From SIG454 sp045578465 (lineage in GTDB: Bacteria > Bacillota > Clostridia > Monoglobales > Monoglobaceae), in assembly GCA_045578465.1 (NCBI GenBank), contig JAZNKJ010000015.1, forward strand, positions 1 to 23,966: a stretch of DNA of 23,966 nucleotides, read 5' to 3'. Position numbers and translations under genes: made by a program. The notes beneath the pieces are model-generated. The model ran no database searches and was not told the DNA's origin. It saw only the letters and a list, made by a program, of their open reading frames with translations. Positions 1-7,749 of this stretch are shown here, piece by piece (positions within the stretch are counted from its first letter, which is position 1; the number at the start of each line of letters is the position of its first letter).

Positions 1-54
1 ACCTGCGACCTGCTCATTACGAATGAGCTGCACTACCAACTGTGCTACACAAGC
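1..54 (-). tRNA. tRNA-Thr (anticodon CGT), 3' part beyond the left edge
   Basis: Read on the minus strand from 54 down to 1, the sequence folds as a tRNA. It has acceptor strand GCTTGTG, T8 A9, D stem GCAC/GTGC around AGTTGGTA, and anticodon stem GCTCA/TGAGC closing the loop TTCGTAA. The anticodon CGT reads ACG, threonine. The variable loop AGGTC and the start of the T stem (GCAGG) follow, then the window ends, so the T loop and acceptor 3' strand are not seen. A consensus promoter lies just upstream. Confidence 0.9.
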
Positions 55-69
55 GTTTACTACTGTATT

Positions 70-98
70 ATTCTATCATAAGTTACCCTTAATTTCAA
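70..98 (-). promoter_or_regulatory. Promoter of the tRNA-Thr gene
   Basis: On the minus strand, -35 TTGAAA (98-93) and -10 TAGAAT (75-70) are separated by 17 bp. The expected transcription start is a few bases before the tRNA 5' end at 54. Confidence 0.8.
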
Positions 99-110
99 GG
101 GGTTTTATAA

Positions 111-140
111 AAATACGCCGTAATTTTCTACGGCGTATTT
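111..140 (-). terminator. Terminator of the RsuA-like/DHHW operon
   Basis: A perfect 12-bp stem (111-122 with 129-140) closes a 6-nt loop. On the minus strand it is followed by a T-rich run. It begins 3 bases after the DHHW stop codon and separates that operon from the tRNA-Thr promoter. Confidence 0.9.
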
Positions 141-142
141 AT

Positions 143-1561
143 TTAATTGAAATTCATAAGATGCTCTCTTATTCCGCTTGATGCAACGGAAACGGGATAG
201 TTTATTATAACAAGGTCGTCAAATTTTATAAAATCATAAAATTCTTTGATTTTAAATCTTGCTCCTGCGGTGTTAAACTTTCTTATGTCCACAACATAAA
301 CTTCGCTGTAGTTATTAAGCGCCCAGGGGGCAAAAGCGTTGCCGTAAGACTCCTTTAAAATTACCAGCTTTTTGCCGTTACCCACAGAGCCTTTCAAAAC
401 AGTTATTGGGTTATCCCCGCCTAAGAATGCAAGGTAAGCATTCGTTCCGCCGTAAACTGCCTGAACAGAGCGGTTATAGGACTTTAAATACATATCGTTA
501 TAGGATGCCCCTGAAACAAACTGAGGAATCATAAACCGCTCCATAGTGTCAGGGAAGGAGCGGATAAGGCTTTCTCCCTTAGTGCCTTTTGCGAAGTTTG
601 CAAAGGAGCCTGTATATTTCCCTGTTCTTACCTCATAGGAAGAAAGAGGAGGGACTTCCTGATCCTTTATAGCCATAAGCTCTTTATAGACATAATATGC
701 GCCACGCTGAGTCCAGTGGTGGTCGGTCTTAAAATATATGTCCTCCCCTGCGTGCTCATAAAGAGGGCGGACAGCGTTTATAGGAATAACCCTTTGAGAA
801 AGGCTACTGTAAGCGTGTTTTATGGCGGAGAGCTGGTCAGTATAGACGCTTTCCGTGCCGTAAATTTCCGATGCCGTGGGGACGAGAATGTTATAAACAT
901 TAACCGTGTCAGGAAGGGACTCGGCAAGCATATTTACAATTGATGCGTAGTAGAAAGCGCTATCGGAAGAAACCTCAACTCTCTCCATGGCAAAATTATT
1001 TGTAATATAAACCTGCCCAAATCTTAAAGTGTTCCCGTTTAAGCGGAAATCGTTTCCAACAGTGGTATCTTTGAGGGTGTCGCGATAGTGATATTTTGAC
1101 TTTGTAAGCTCTCCCTCAATAGTATATTCGCAGTCAGTAAGATATGTAAACATATCAATAGGGATATATAAAATATCCTCATAAACCAAAGTGGAGTTAA
1201 GAGATGAATATTTTTCATTACCTTTCATAAGGATAGGGGAATTAACCTTAATATAAGAATTTCCCCATCTTTTAGATACAACCGTTGACTTAGTTTCGTC
1301 ATCCCAGCCAAGGGTATAGCCAAGAGAAGATAAAATCTTATCGGAAGGGATATAGATGCAGTCGTTAATGTCCATAACCTCGCCGTCTAAAATAACCTCT
1401 TTGCCGTTTATGGTTGCAGAGAGTTTTTGCCCATAGAAAACTGCTTTGTTTTTCCCGAACAAATCACGGAAAAGCTGATTATCCACAGCGAAAACAATAA
1501 CAGATATTAAAACTATGATAATGGCAGAAATAATTATGCCCAAAGTTTTAGATTTCTTCAT
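143..1561 (-). CDS. Membrane-anchored DHHW family protein with copper-amine-oxidase-N-like stalk domain
   Basis: A 472-residue extracellular protein. Residues about 8-26 form one hydrophobic signal-anchor helix. Residues about 45-150 resemble the copper amine oxidase N-terminal repeat (ING...V.LDG...YIP...LG....WD), a domain common on clostridial surface proteins. The C-terminal part carries the family signature DHHW at 280-283 and a KESYGN motif at 403-408. DHHW proteins are distantly related to the SGNH/AlgX acyltransferase fold used in acetylating exported polysaccharide; that role is inferred here. The ATG overlaps the end of the upstream pseudouridine synthase gene by 14 bp, which suggests translational coupling. 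No MBOAT acetyltransferase, the usual partner of AlgX-like proteins, is in the window. The family is certain enough from the motif; the substrate is unknown. Confidence 0.85.
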   Translation of the reverse strand: MKKSKTLGIIISAIIIVLISVIVFAVDNQLFRDLFGKNKAVFYGQKLSATINGKEVILDGEVMDINDCIYIPSDKILSSLGYTLGWDDETKSTVVSKRWGNSYIKVNSPILMKGNEKYSSLNSTLVYEDILYIPIDMFTYLTDCEYTIEGELTKSKYHYRDTLKDTTVGNDFRLNGNTLRFGQVYITNNFAMERVEVSSDSAFYYASIVNMLAESLPDTVNVYNILVPTASEIYGTESVYTDQLSAIKHAYSSLSQRVIPINAVRPLYEHAGEDIYFKTDHHWTQRGAYYVYKELMAIKDQEVPPLSSYEVRTGKYTGSFANFAKGTKGESLIRSFPDTMERFMIPQFVSGASYNDMYLKSYNRSVQAVYGGTNAYLAFLGGDNPITVLKGSVGNGKKLVILKESYGNAFAPWALNNYSEVYVVDIRKFNTAGARFKIKEFYDFIKFDDLVIINYPVSVASSGIREHLMNFN

Positions 1562-2276
1562 AACTGATTCCCTCTTTTATAAGTTTAACTTCATCCTCTG
1601 TAAGCTCTCTCAGTTCTCCTAAGGGGAGACCTTCGTCTAAGGAAAGAGCATTCATTTTAATTCGCTTCAAATATATAACCTCTTTGCCCACGGCCTCAAA
1701 CATCCTCTTAACCTGATGGAACTTCCCCTCGGTTATGGTAAGGTTTATCTCTGAAATCTCTCCTGGTGAGAGAATTTCAAGGACGGCAGGTTTTGTTTTT
1801 ATGTCCCCGTCAATAATAAGCCCTTTGGAGAATTTTTCAATATCCTCAGAAGTAACCGCTCCCGAAACCTCTGCAAAGTAGGTCTTTGGGATATGCTTTT
1901 TTGGGGAGAGGATGTTATGAGCAAGCTGACCGTCATTAGTTAGGAGCAAAAGCCCCTCTGTGTCAATGTCAAGACGCCCCGCAGGGAATAAGTCATAGTG
2001 AAGATACTCTTCGGGAACCAGGTCTAAAACCGTTGGAAGACGCTTGTCAAAGGTTGCGCTTATATATCCCTTTGGCTTATTCATCATAAGATAAATAAAT
2101 TTTTTATAGATAACGGGGCTTCCGTTTAGAAAAACTTTATCATTTTCAGGATCAATATGGGTTTCAGGGCGAATGGAAGAAAAACCCTGAACGCAGACTG
2201 CCCCGGATTTTATAATTTTCTTTATATCTTTTCGGCTTCCAATGCCTGCATCACATAAAAATTTATCTAATCTCAT
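1548..2276 (-). CDS. 16S/23S rRNA pseudouridine synthase, RsuA/RluB family
   Basis: Encodes 242 residues that convert a specific rRNA uridine to pseudouridine in the cytoplasm. Residues 1-60 are an S4 RNA-binding domain (MRLDKFL...GSRK). The catalytic domain holds the family motif GRLDIDTEG at 100-108, with Asp103 as the expected nucleophile, and a C-terminal KFHQVKRMF block. I start at the ATG at 2276 because RsuA-family proteins begin MRLDK. An upstream extension of the frame to 2387 would run through the promoter and match nothing. The ribosome site is weak (AAGG close to the ATG). It is the first gene of a two-gene operon with the DHHW protein. RsuA (U516 of 16S) and RluB/RluF-type targets cannot be told apart by eye, so no symbol is given. 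Confidence 0.92.
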   Translation of the reverse strand: MRLDKFLCDAGIGSRKDIKKIIKSGAVCVQGFSSIRPETHIDPENDKVFLNGSPVIYKKFIYLMMNKPKGYISATFDKRLPTVLDLVPEEYLHYDLFPAGRLDIDTEGLLLLTNDGQLAHNILSPKKHIPKTYFAEVSGAVTSEDIEKFSKGLIIDGDIKTKPAVLEILSPGEISEINLTITEGKFHQVKRMFEAVGKEVIYLKRIKMNALSLDEGLPLGELRELTEDEVKLIKEGISYEEI

Positions 2277-2310
2277 AACCTTAACCCGACAAAATTTGAT
2301 TATATATGAC

Positions 2311-2319
2311 AGTATAGCA
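2311..2319 (-). promoter_or_regulatory. Extended -10 promoter of the pseudouridine synthase operon
   Basis: On the minus strand, TGC TATACT forms an extended -10 element about 35 bp before the ATG. A good -35 is not visible (TGGATT at the right distance), which fits the extended -10 type. Confidence 0.55.
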
Positions 2320-2347
2320 CAATCTTTTTTAAAAATCCATAGTTTGC

Positions 2348-2375
2348 TTGACTTTTTTTGAAAAAATAGTATAAT
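2348..2375 (+). promoter_or_regulatory. Promoter of metY
   Basis: TTGACT (2348-2353), a 16-bp spacer and TATAAT (2370-2375). The start should fall near 2382, leaving about 34 nt of leader. That is too short for an S-box or T-box riboswitch, so any methionine control must act another way. Confidence 0.8.
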
Positions 2376-2415
2376 TGAAACTAACATATAATTTTTTATG
2401 GAAGGACTGAAATAA

Positions 2416-3687
2416 ATGAAACAGGAAACAAAATGTATCCACGAGGGTTACAAGCCTTCTAAAGGGGAGCCAAGACAGCTTCCGATTTACCAGAGCACAA
2501 CTTTTAAATATGATACAAGCGATGAAATGGGTAAGCTTTTTGACTTAGAGGCGTCAGGATATTTTTATACCAGACTCCAAAACCCTACAAACGATAGCGT
2601 TGCGGAAAAAATCTGCGCATTAGAGGGCGGTGTTGCAGCAATGCTTACATCCTCAGGTCAGGCGGCAAACTTTTTTGCAATCTTTAATATCTGCGAATCA
2701 GGGGACCACTTTATAGCTTCTTCTGCAATCTACGGCGGAACATATAACCTTTTCTCCGTAACAATGAAGAAAATGGGTATTGAGTGCACTTTCGTTGATC
2801 AGGACCTTCCTGAAGAAGAGCTTGCAAAATACTTTAAGCCAAACACAAAAGCGGTTTTCGGCGAAACTGTAACAAATCCTACTGTAACTGTTTTTGACTT
2901 TGAAAAATTCGCCCGTCTTGCACATTCCCACGGTGTTCCGCTTATTGTTGATAACACTTTTGCAACACCGATAAAGTGCAGACCTTTTGAATGGGGTGCA
3001 GATATTGTTACTCATTCTACAACAAAGTATATGGACGGCCACGGCGTTGGCGTTGGCGGATGTATTGTTGACAGCGGAAACTTTGACTGGATGAAATATG
3101 CTGATAAGTTCCCTGGGCTTACAACCCCTGATGAATCCTACCACGGAATAACCTATGCTGAAAAGTTCGGCAAGGGCGCATATATAACAAAGGCAACAGC
3201 TCAGCTTATGAGAGACTTAGGCTCAATCCAGTCTCCTCAGAATGCTTTCTATCTTAACCTCGGCCTTGAAACTCTTGCTGTAAGAATGGACAGACACTGC
3301 GAAAATGCTCTTAAAGTTGCACAGTTCCTCGAAGGTCACGAAAAGGTTGAATGGGTGCACTACGCAGGCTTAGAGGGAGATAAATACCACGACCTTGCTC
3401 AGAAATATATGCCGAACGGCACCTGCGGAGTTTTAGCTTTTGCAGTTAAAGGCGGAAGAGAAAAGTCCATTAAGTTTATGGACAGCTTAAAGTTTGCAAG
3501 TATTGCAACCCATGTTGCTGATGCGAAAACCTGTCTTCTCCACCCTGCAAGCCATACCCACAGACAGCTTACAGAAACACAGCTTATTGAAGCGGGAATT
3601 TCCCCTGACTTAATTAGATTCTCAGTGGGTATTGAAAATGCCGATGACATTATCGACGATTTAAAACAAGCTTTTGACAAGATTTAA
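2416..3687 (+). CDS. metY: O-acetylhomoserine sulfhydrylase (aminocarboxypropyltransferase)
   Basis: A 423-residue PLP enzyme of the Cys/Met metabolism family, which joins O-acetylhomoserine to sulfide (or methanethiol) to make homocysteine (or methionine) in the cytosol. The PLP lysine is Lys204 in the STTKYMDGHG motif. Asp179 in VDNTFATP should contact the pyridine nitrogen, and SSGQAA at 79-84 forms the phosphate-side loop. Length and the YFYTRLQNPT...LEGGVAAM block fit MetY (about 425-430 residues) better than MetB/MetC (about 380-400). Methionine gamma-lyase is the main alternative and is less likely by length. The gene is monocistronic, with its own promoter and terminator. Its codons (CTT, AAG, GTT rich) look like those of a well-expressed gene. 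Confidence 0.9.
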   Translation: MKQETKCIHEGYKPSKGEPRQLPIYQSTTFKYDTSDEMGKLFDLEASGYFYTRLQNPTNDSVAEKICALEGGVAAMLTSSGQAANFFAIFNICESGDHFIASSAIYGGTYNLFSVTMKKMGIECTFVDQDLPEEELAKYFKPNTKAVFGETVTNPTVTVFDFEKFARLAHSHGVPLIVDNTFATPIKCRPFEWGADIVTHSTTKYMDGHGVGVGGCIVDSGNFDWMKYADKFPGLTTPDESYHGITYAEKFGKGAYITKATAQLMRDLGSIQSPQNAFYLNLGLETLAVRMDRHCENALKVAQFLEGHEKVEWVHYAGLEGDKYHDLAQKYMPNGTCGVLAFAVKGGREKSIKFMDSLKFASIATHVADAKTCLLHPASHTHRQLTETQLIEAGISPDLIRFSVGIENADDIIDDLKQAFDKI

Positions 3688-3692
3688 AAATA

Positions 3693-3720
3693 AAAGACGG
3701 CTTTAAAAGCCGTCTTTATT
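3693..3720 (+). terminator. Terminator of metY
   Basis: Stem AAAGACGGC/GCCGTCTTT around a TTTAAAA loop, ending in a T-rich stretch, 5 bases after the metY stop. Confidence 0.9.
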
Positions 3721-3773
3721 AAAAAATACGGAAAAAGAGACAGATATGGTTTCAAAAAGGAGGAATAAAACTT

Positions 3774-5567
3774 ATGAAAAGAATAGTTTCATTTCTGGTG
3801 TGCCTTTGTCTTGTTGCCGGAGTTATAGCTACTCCTATAACGACATTTGGTTCGCAAAGAAACACAACTTTTGAAGAACGATTAGCATACACATTGAAAA
3901 CTTTGGGACTTTTTAAAGGAGTTTCTGATACAGAATTTGAGCTAGATCGTGCACCGTCAAGAGCAGAAGCGGTTGTAATGCTTATACGGGTTTTGGGAAA
4001 AGAAAATGATGCCCTTTATGCAAACTGGAATCATCCGTTCGACGATGTTCCTAAATGGGCAGATAAATATGTAGGATACGCATACGAAAACGGCTTGACC
4101 AAGGGAACTTCTTCGACCAAATTCGGCATGGGAGACGCGGATGCGGCAATGTATTTGACTTTTGTATTGCGTGCATTGGGATACTCGGATACAAACGGAA
4201 AAGATTTTACTTGGAACAATCCTTATGGAATTGCACTGAAGATTGGCATTCTGCCTACAAATGCTGATATACATAATTTCCTTCGTGCAGATGTTGTTTT
4301 AGTATCTTATGCAGCTTTGAATGTTGAGATAAACGGGACGAAGCAGACTCTTGCGGAAAAGCTTACAAAGGCAGGAGTATTCACAAAAGCTAAGTTTGAG
4401 GCTTGTTATGATGAAGATATTTTGGAAAAGCATAAAAATGGCGCTGCTGAGTTAACTCCGGAAGAAATCAGTTCTTTGTGTTCTCCGGCGGTTTTTTATA
4501 TTGAAGTTTATGATAGAGAAGATAACATAATTGGCTCTGGGAGTGGTTTCTTTATTGACAGCGGCGGAACTGCGGTTACAAATTATCATGTGATTGACGG
4601 GGCGTACTCCGCATATATTATGGTAACCGGAACAAATGAGATTTATGAAGTTGACGGTGTTTATGATTACAACGAAACAGAAGACTGGGCTATTTTGAAG
4701 ATTGACGGAACGGATTTTCCATATCTTAACATAGGTGGTGGTGAAACAATCGCGAGTGGGGCGCCAGTATATGCAATCGGAAGTCCACTCGGGCTTGATA
4801 ATTCATTCTCCCAAGGAAATATTTCGAACACAAAGAGAGTTTTGAATAATGTTCCTTATATCCAGATAACTGCACCTATTTCCCACGGAAGCAGTGGCGG
4901 AGCCCTCATTAACAAATATGGTGAGGTTATTGGTATTACCTCCGCAGGTTTTGAAGAAGGACAAAATTTAAATCTTGCACTACCAATATCACTGATCAGC
5001 AGATATAGCAATTCCGAAATTATGAAGCTGTCTTCGATAGCCTCCAGTCAATCCGATGGAGAAGATGTTACTGCAGAAATTAGACAATTCTATGCTTATG
5101 AACTTCTGCGTGAATGGATATTGTATAACGCCAATATAGATGCATGGGGACATGAGGGGTATTTTGAGAACATAATAGATAATGTGGATTGCCTTGTTTA
5201 TTATGACGAACAGAATGATGAGATTTGTGTCCAGGGCGCGTATTATAATGAAGATGGAAATCTTCAAACCTATTTAGTATTGCAAAAAGTAGGATATGAT
5301 CCAGAAGTAGGTTTTGGGTGCTATATATATGGTTACAATGAACCAATGATTGAAGGTTATGGATATATTTATCCGGAATTATTTACAGAGGATTACAAAC
5401 ATAAATTTACAGAGTTTTATGGGGATAAGTCCTATATGAAAAAAAGTGAAGAAATGGCCACAAGCCTTTATGTTGCGTCAATATATTTTGTTGATGTTAT
5501 ACTAGCAGAATATCTTGCAGGATATGGAGACTTTAGCGTAGCGGACTTCGGATTTATAAATTTTTAA
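3774..5567 (+). CDS. Secreted SLH-domain, trypsin-like (S1C/HtrA-type) serine protease
   Basis: 597 residues. Residues 1-27 are a typical signal peptide (MKR, then a hydrophobic core, cleavage near TFGS). Residues about 32-205 look like S-layer homology repeats (FKGVSDTEFELDRAPSRAEAVVMLIRVLG; FDDVPKWADKYVGYAYENGLTKGTSSTKFG), which normally tie proteins to secondary cell-wall polymer. Residues about 225-415 form a chymotrypsin-fold protease with the full triad: His272 (TNYHVID), Asp304 (EDWAILK) and Ser374 (HGSSGGALI). There is no PDZ domain. A tail of about 170 residues (430-597), rich in Tyr, Asp and Glu, matches nothing I recognise. The ATG at 3774 has a strong AAGGAGGAA site. Leucine TTG codons are common here and nearly absent from metY next door, so recent acquisition is possible. 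The substrate is unknown; cell-surface proteolysis is inferred. Confidence 0.87.
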   Translation: MKRIVSFLVCLCLVAGVIATPITTFGSQRNTTFEERLAYTLKTLGLFKGVSDTEFELDRAPSRAEAVVMLIRVLGKENDALYANWNHPFDDVPKWADKYVGYAYENGLTKGTSSTKFGMGDADAAMYLTFVLRALGYSDTNGKDFTWNNPYGIALKIGILPTNADIHNFLRADVVLVSYAALNVEINGTKQTLAEKLTKAGVFTKAKFEACYDEDILEKHKNGAAELTPEEISSLCSPAVFYIEVYDREDNIIGSGSGFFIDSGGTAVTNYHVIDGAYSAYIMVTGTNEIYEVDGVYDYNETEDWAILKIDGTDFPYLNIGGGETIASGAPVYAIGSPLGLDNSFSQGNISNTKRVLNNVPYIQITAPISHGSSGGALINKYGEVIGITSAGFEEGQNLNLALPISLISRYSNSEIMKLSSIASSQSDGEDVTAEIRQFYAYELLREWILYNANIDAWGHEGYFENIIDNVDCLVYYDEQNDEICVQGAYYNEDGNLQTYLVLQKVGYDPEVGFGCYIYGYNEPMIEGYGYIYPELFTEDYKHKFTEFYGDKSYMKKSEEMATSLYVASIYFVDVILAEYLAGYGDFSVADFGFINF

Positions 5568-5579
5568 TTAGCAAAATAA

Positions 5580-5605
5580 AAAAGGCGCTCATCTGAGCGC
5601 CTTTT
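5580..5605. terminator. Bidirectional terminator between convergent protease and GH43-like genes
   Basis: A 12-bp perfect stem, AAAAGGCGCTCA with TGAGCGCCTTTT, separated by two bases, has A-rich and T-rich flanks on both sides. It lies 12 bp after the protease stop and 4 bp before the stop of the minus-strand gene, so it can serve both. Confidence 0.88.
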
Positions 5606-5609
5606 GATT

Positions 5610-6647
5610 TTATACTGTAAATTCGTCAACCCATTTTAAGATTGGTTTTCCGTCCTCAAACTCAACGGGAAGCCATACATATCTCGCGATAGAAGTATTT
5701 TTAACTGTTAATGAGTTAACATCAAAGCCTTCGTATTTGTTCTCTTTATCAGGGTCAAACATACATTCAAAAATGTCAAGAATGTCGGGCATATCCTCAG
5801 GCAAATCCATAAGCCATCTGTCAGCCATAGCGATAAACTTATCTGTTCCCGCTACTCTAAATACGCAGGAAATCTGGCTGTCAAAGGATGTGTTTTTGTG
5901 GTTGCCTATATGCGGATTGCCAAGCTCTTTCCACTCTCCGTGGAGGCTATCGCAAACTGCAACCTCCGAGGGGTTAGGGAATTTTCCTGTTGTTCCTGAT
6001 GTGAACATATAGTAAAGACCATCTTTTTTAAATACAGCGGGAGCTTCTCGGACAAATGGAGGGCATTTTCTTGGGAAATGAACGGTGTAGTTTGCCGTAA
6101 CATCCATAAAGTCATCGGTAAGGTCAATAATAAGCATTTCACTGTGAACTCTCTCACAGATGAGATAACCTTTGCCGTCCTCAACATAAAGGTCAAAGTC
6201 TCCGCAACTCATTCCGCAAGGGTGGAGCATTTTGTTTACAAAAGTAAATGGCCCTTTAATGCTGTCAGCGGTTGCAACAACCATATATTGCATATAAGGA
6301 TCAAGCCTTGTTCCCATAATCTTTATCCACATAACGAATTTTTTGGTCTTTTCGTTATAAATAATGTGTGGGCGGTCCATCTTCGACTTTGGATGGACAG
6401 GACTGTCAAGGTCTTCTAAATCAGGCTCTATAATAAGCCCTTCGTCGGTCCAGTTGTAAAGGTCCTCGGAGGAGTAAAGCCTTACGCCCCAATGCCAGAT
6501 GTCCTTTTCTCTTACGGACTTTTCCTTATTTTCGCCATACCAGTAATATTTTCCGTCAACATATATCATAGCGCCGCCGTGAGCCTGAATAAGCTCGCCG
6601 TTTGTGTCGCGCCATTCTTCGCCTGGACGGATGGATGTGTATTTCAT
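5610..6647 (-). CDS. Glycoside hydrolase family 43-like five-bladed beta-propeller protein
   Basis: 345 residues, no signal peptide, so cytoplasmic. Blade motifs typical of GH43 are visible: DTNGELIQAHGG near the N terminus (14-25), repeated YYWYGE/LYYMFTSG strands, GDFDLYVEDG (149-158), REAPAVF (200-206) with Glu201 as candidate general acid, and SFDSQIS (254-260). The arrangement resembles the exo-beta-1,3-galactanase branch of GH43, where the usual Asp base is missing and a Gln in the SFxSQ region is proposed to act instead; Gln258 is placed accordingly. Activity on beta-1,3-galactan is an inference from that resemblance. The ATG at 6647 has GGAGG at 6656-6660 with 8-nt spacing; the in-frame TTG at 6662 overlaps this site and is rejected. 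No clear promoter lies between it and the terminator upstream. Confidence 0.78.
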   Translation of the reverse strand: MKYTSIRPGEEWRDTNGELIQAHGGAMIYVDGKYYWYGENKEKSVREKDIWHWGVRLYSSEDLYNWTDEGLIIEPDLEDLDSPVHPKSKMDRPHIIYNEKTKKFVMWIKIMGTRLDPYMQYMVVATADSIKGPFTFVNKMLHPCGMSCGDFDLYVEDGKGYLICERVHSEMLIIDLTDDFMDVTANYTVHFPRKCPPFVREAPAVFKKDGLYYMFTSGTTGKFPNPSEVAVCDSLHGEWKELGNPHIGNHKNTSFDSQISCVFRVAGTDKFIAMADRWLMDLPEDMPDILDIFECMFDPDKENKYEGFDVNSLTVKNTSIARYVWLPVEFEDGKPILKWVDEFTV

Positions 6648-6670
6648 AAAAAGCGCCTCCAATCAGAATT

Positions 6671-6701
6671 AAAGGCCCCCTTAGATTAAGGGGGCCTTTT
6701 T
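6671..6701. terminator. Strong hairpin after the GGGtGRT gene
   Basis: A perfect 13-bp stem (6671-6683 with 6687-6699) around a GAT loop. It lies 31 bp after the GGGtGRT stop and 23 bp before the GH43-like ATG. The T-run is better on the plus strand than on the minus strand, so termination of the minus-strand operon may be partial. Confidence 0.75.
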
Positions 6702-6732
6702 GCTTTTCATTATTTAAGAAAGCTCCTCAAAA

Positions 6733-7731
6733 TTATTTGCAAGCTTCTTCGATAGCAACAGCAACTGCAACAGTCATACCAACCATTGGGTTGTTACCTG
6801 CGCCGATAAGTCCCATCATTTCAACATGAGCAGGAACGGAAGAAGAACCGGCAAACTGAGCGTCAGAGTGCATTCTTCCCATTGTGTCTGTCATACCGTA
6901 AGATGCTGGACCAGCTGCCATATTATCAGGATGAAGTGTTCTTCCTGTACCACCACCGGATGCAACAGAGAAGTATTTCTTGCCCTGTTCGATACATTCC
7001 TTTTTATATGTACCTGCAACTGGGTGCTGGAATCTTGTTGGGTTTGTGGAGTTACCTGTGATAGAAACATCAACGCCTTCAAGGTGCATAATTGCAACGC
7101 CTTCACGAACATCATCAGAGCCGTAGCAACGAACCTTTGCTCTTTCGCCCTTAGAGAAAGCAGTTTCCTTAACGATAGCAACTTTACCTGTGTGGTAGTC
7201 AAACTTTGTCTGAACATAAGTAAAGCCGTTAATTCTTGAAATAATCTGAGCAGCGTCTTTACCAAGACCGTTTAAGATAACGCGGAGGTCTTCTTTTCTT
7301 GCCTTGTTAGCAGATCTTGCAAGACCGATAGCGCCCTCAGCAGCAGCGAATGATTCGTGACCGGCGAGGAATGCGAAGCACTTTGTTTCTTCTCTAAGAA
7401 GCATAGCGCCTAAATTACCGTGGCCGATACCAACTTTTCTGTCGTCAGCAACGGAGCCTGGGATACAGAAAGACTGCAAGCCAACACCGATTTTTTCAGC
7501 AGCGTCAGCAGCCTTTGTTGCGCCGTCTTTGATAGCGATAGCTGCGCCAACAATATAAGCCCAGCAAGCGTTTTCAAAGCAGATTGGCTGAATGCCTTTG
7601 ATTATTCCATATACATCAATACCCTTATCATCGCAGATCTGCTTAGCTTCTTCAATAGAAGAGATGCCGTGCTTTTTAAGTTCTGCATTGATCTGGTCAA
7701 TTCTTCTTTCATAACTTTCAAATAAAGCCAT
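6733..7731 (-). CDS. GGGtGRT family protein of unknown function
   Basis: 332 residues, soluble. It carries the motif that names the family, GGGTGRT at 259-265, followed by a highly ordered Gly/Met/His-rich C-terminal segment (LHPDNMAAG, YGMTDTMGRMHSDAQFAGSSSVPAHVEMMGLIGAGNNPM). The N-terminal half contains LAGHESFAAAEGAIGLARSAN. Cysteines at 33, 51, 56, 89, 118, 202, 246 and 331 could bind metal, but no CxxC pattern is present. The function is not known to me. The gene follows the NifU-like gene by 18 bp with its own GGGAGG site, so the two are almost certainly co-transcribed; this pairing suggests work on an Fe-S cluster or a metal-dependent target, which is inference. Codon use looks like that of a highly expressed gene. 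Confidence 0.9.
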   Translation of the reverse strand: MALFESYERRIDQINAELKKHGISSIEEAKQICDDKGIDVYGIIKGIQPICFENACWAYIVGAAIAIKDGATKAADAAEKIGVGLQSFCIPGSVADDRKVGIGHGNLGAMLLREETKCFAFLAGHESFAAAEGAIGLARSANKARKEDLRVILNGLGKDAAQIISRINGFTYVQTKFDYHTGKVAIVKETAFSKGERAKVRCYGSDDVREGVAIMHLEGVDVSITGNSTNPTRFQHPVAGTYKKECIEQGKKYFSVASGGGTGRTLHPDNMAAGPASYGMTDTMGRMHSDAQFAGSSSVPAHVEMMGLIGAGNNPMVGMTVAVAVAIEEACK

Positions 7732-7749
7732 AATTATAACCTCCCTCTC

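Noticed and set aside
2382..2415. S-box or T-box riboswitch before metY
   Set aside because: The promoter leaves only about 34 nt of leader, too short for either.
2698..3144. 148-codon open frame on the minus strand inside metY
   Set aside because: It is antisense to a clear PLP enzyme, has no ribosome site and resembles no protein.
3718..3773. Promoter of the SLH protease
   Set aside because: I looked for a -35/-10 pair in this gap and saw none worth reporting.
6648..6662. TTG start at 6662 for the GH43-like gene
   Set aside because: The codon overlaps the GGAGG site that serves the ATG at 6647.
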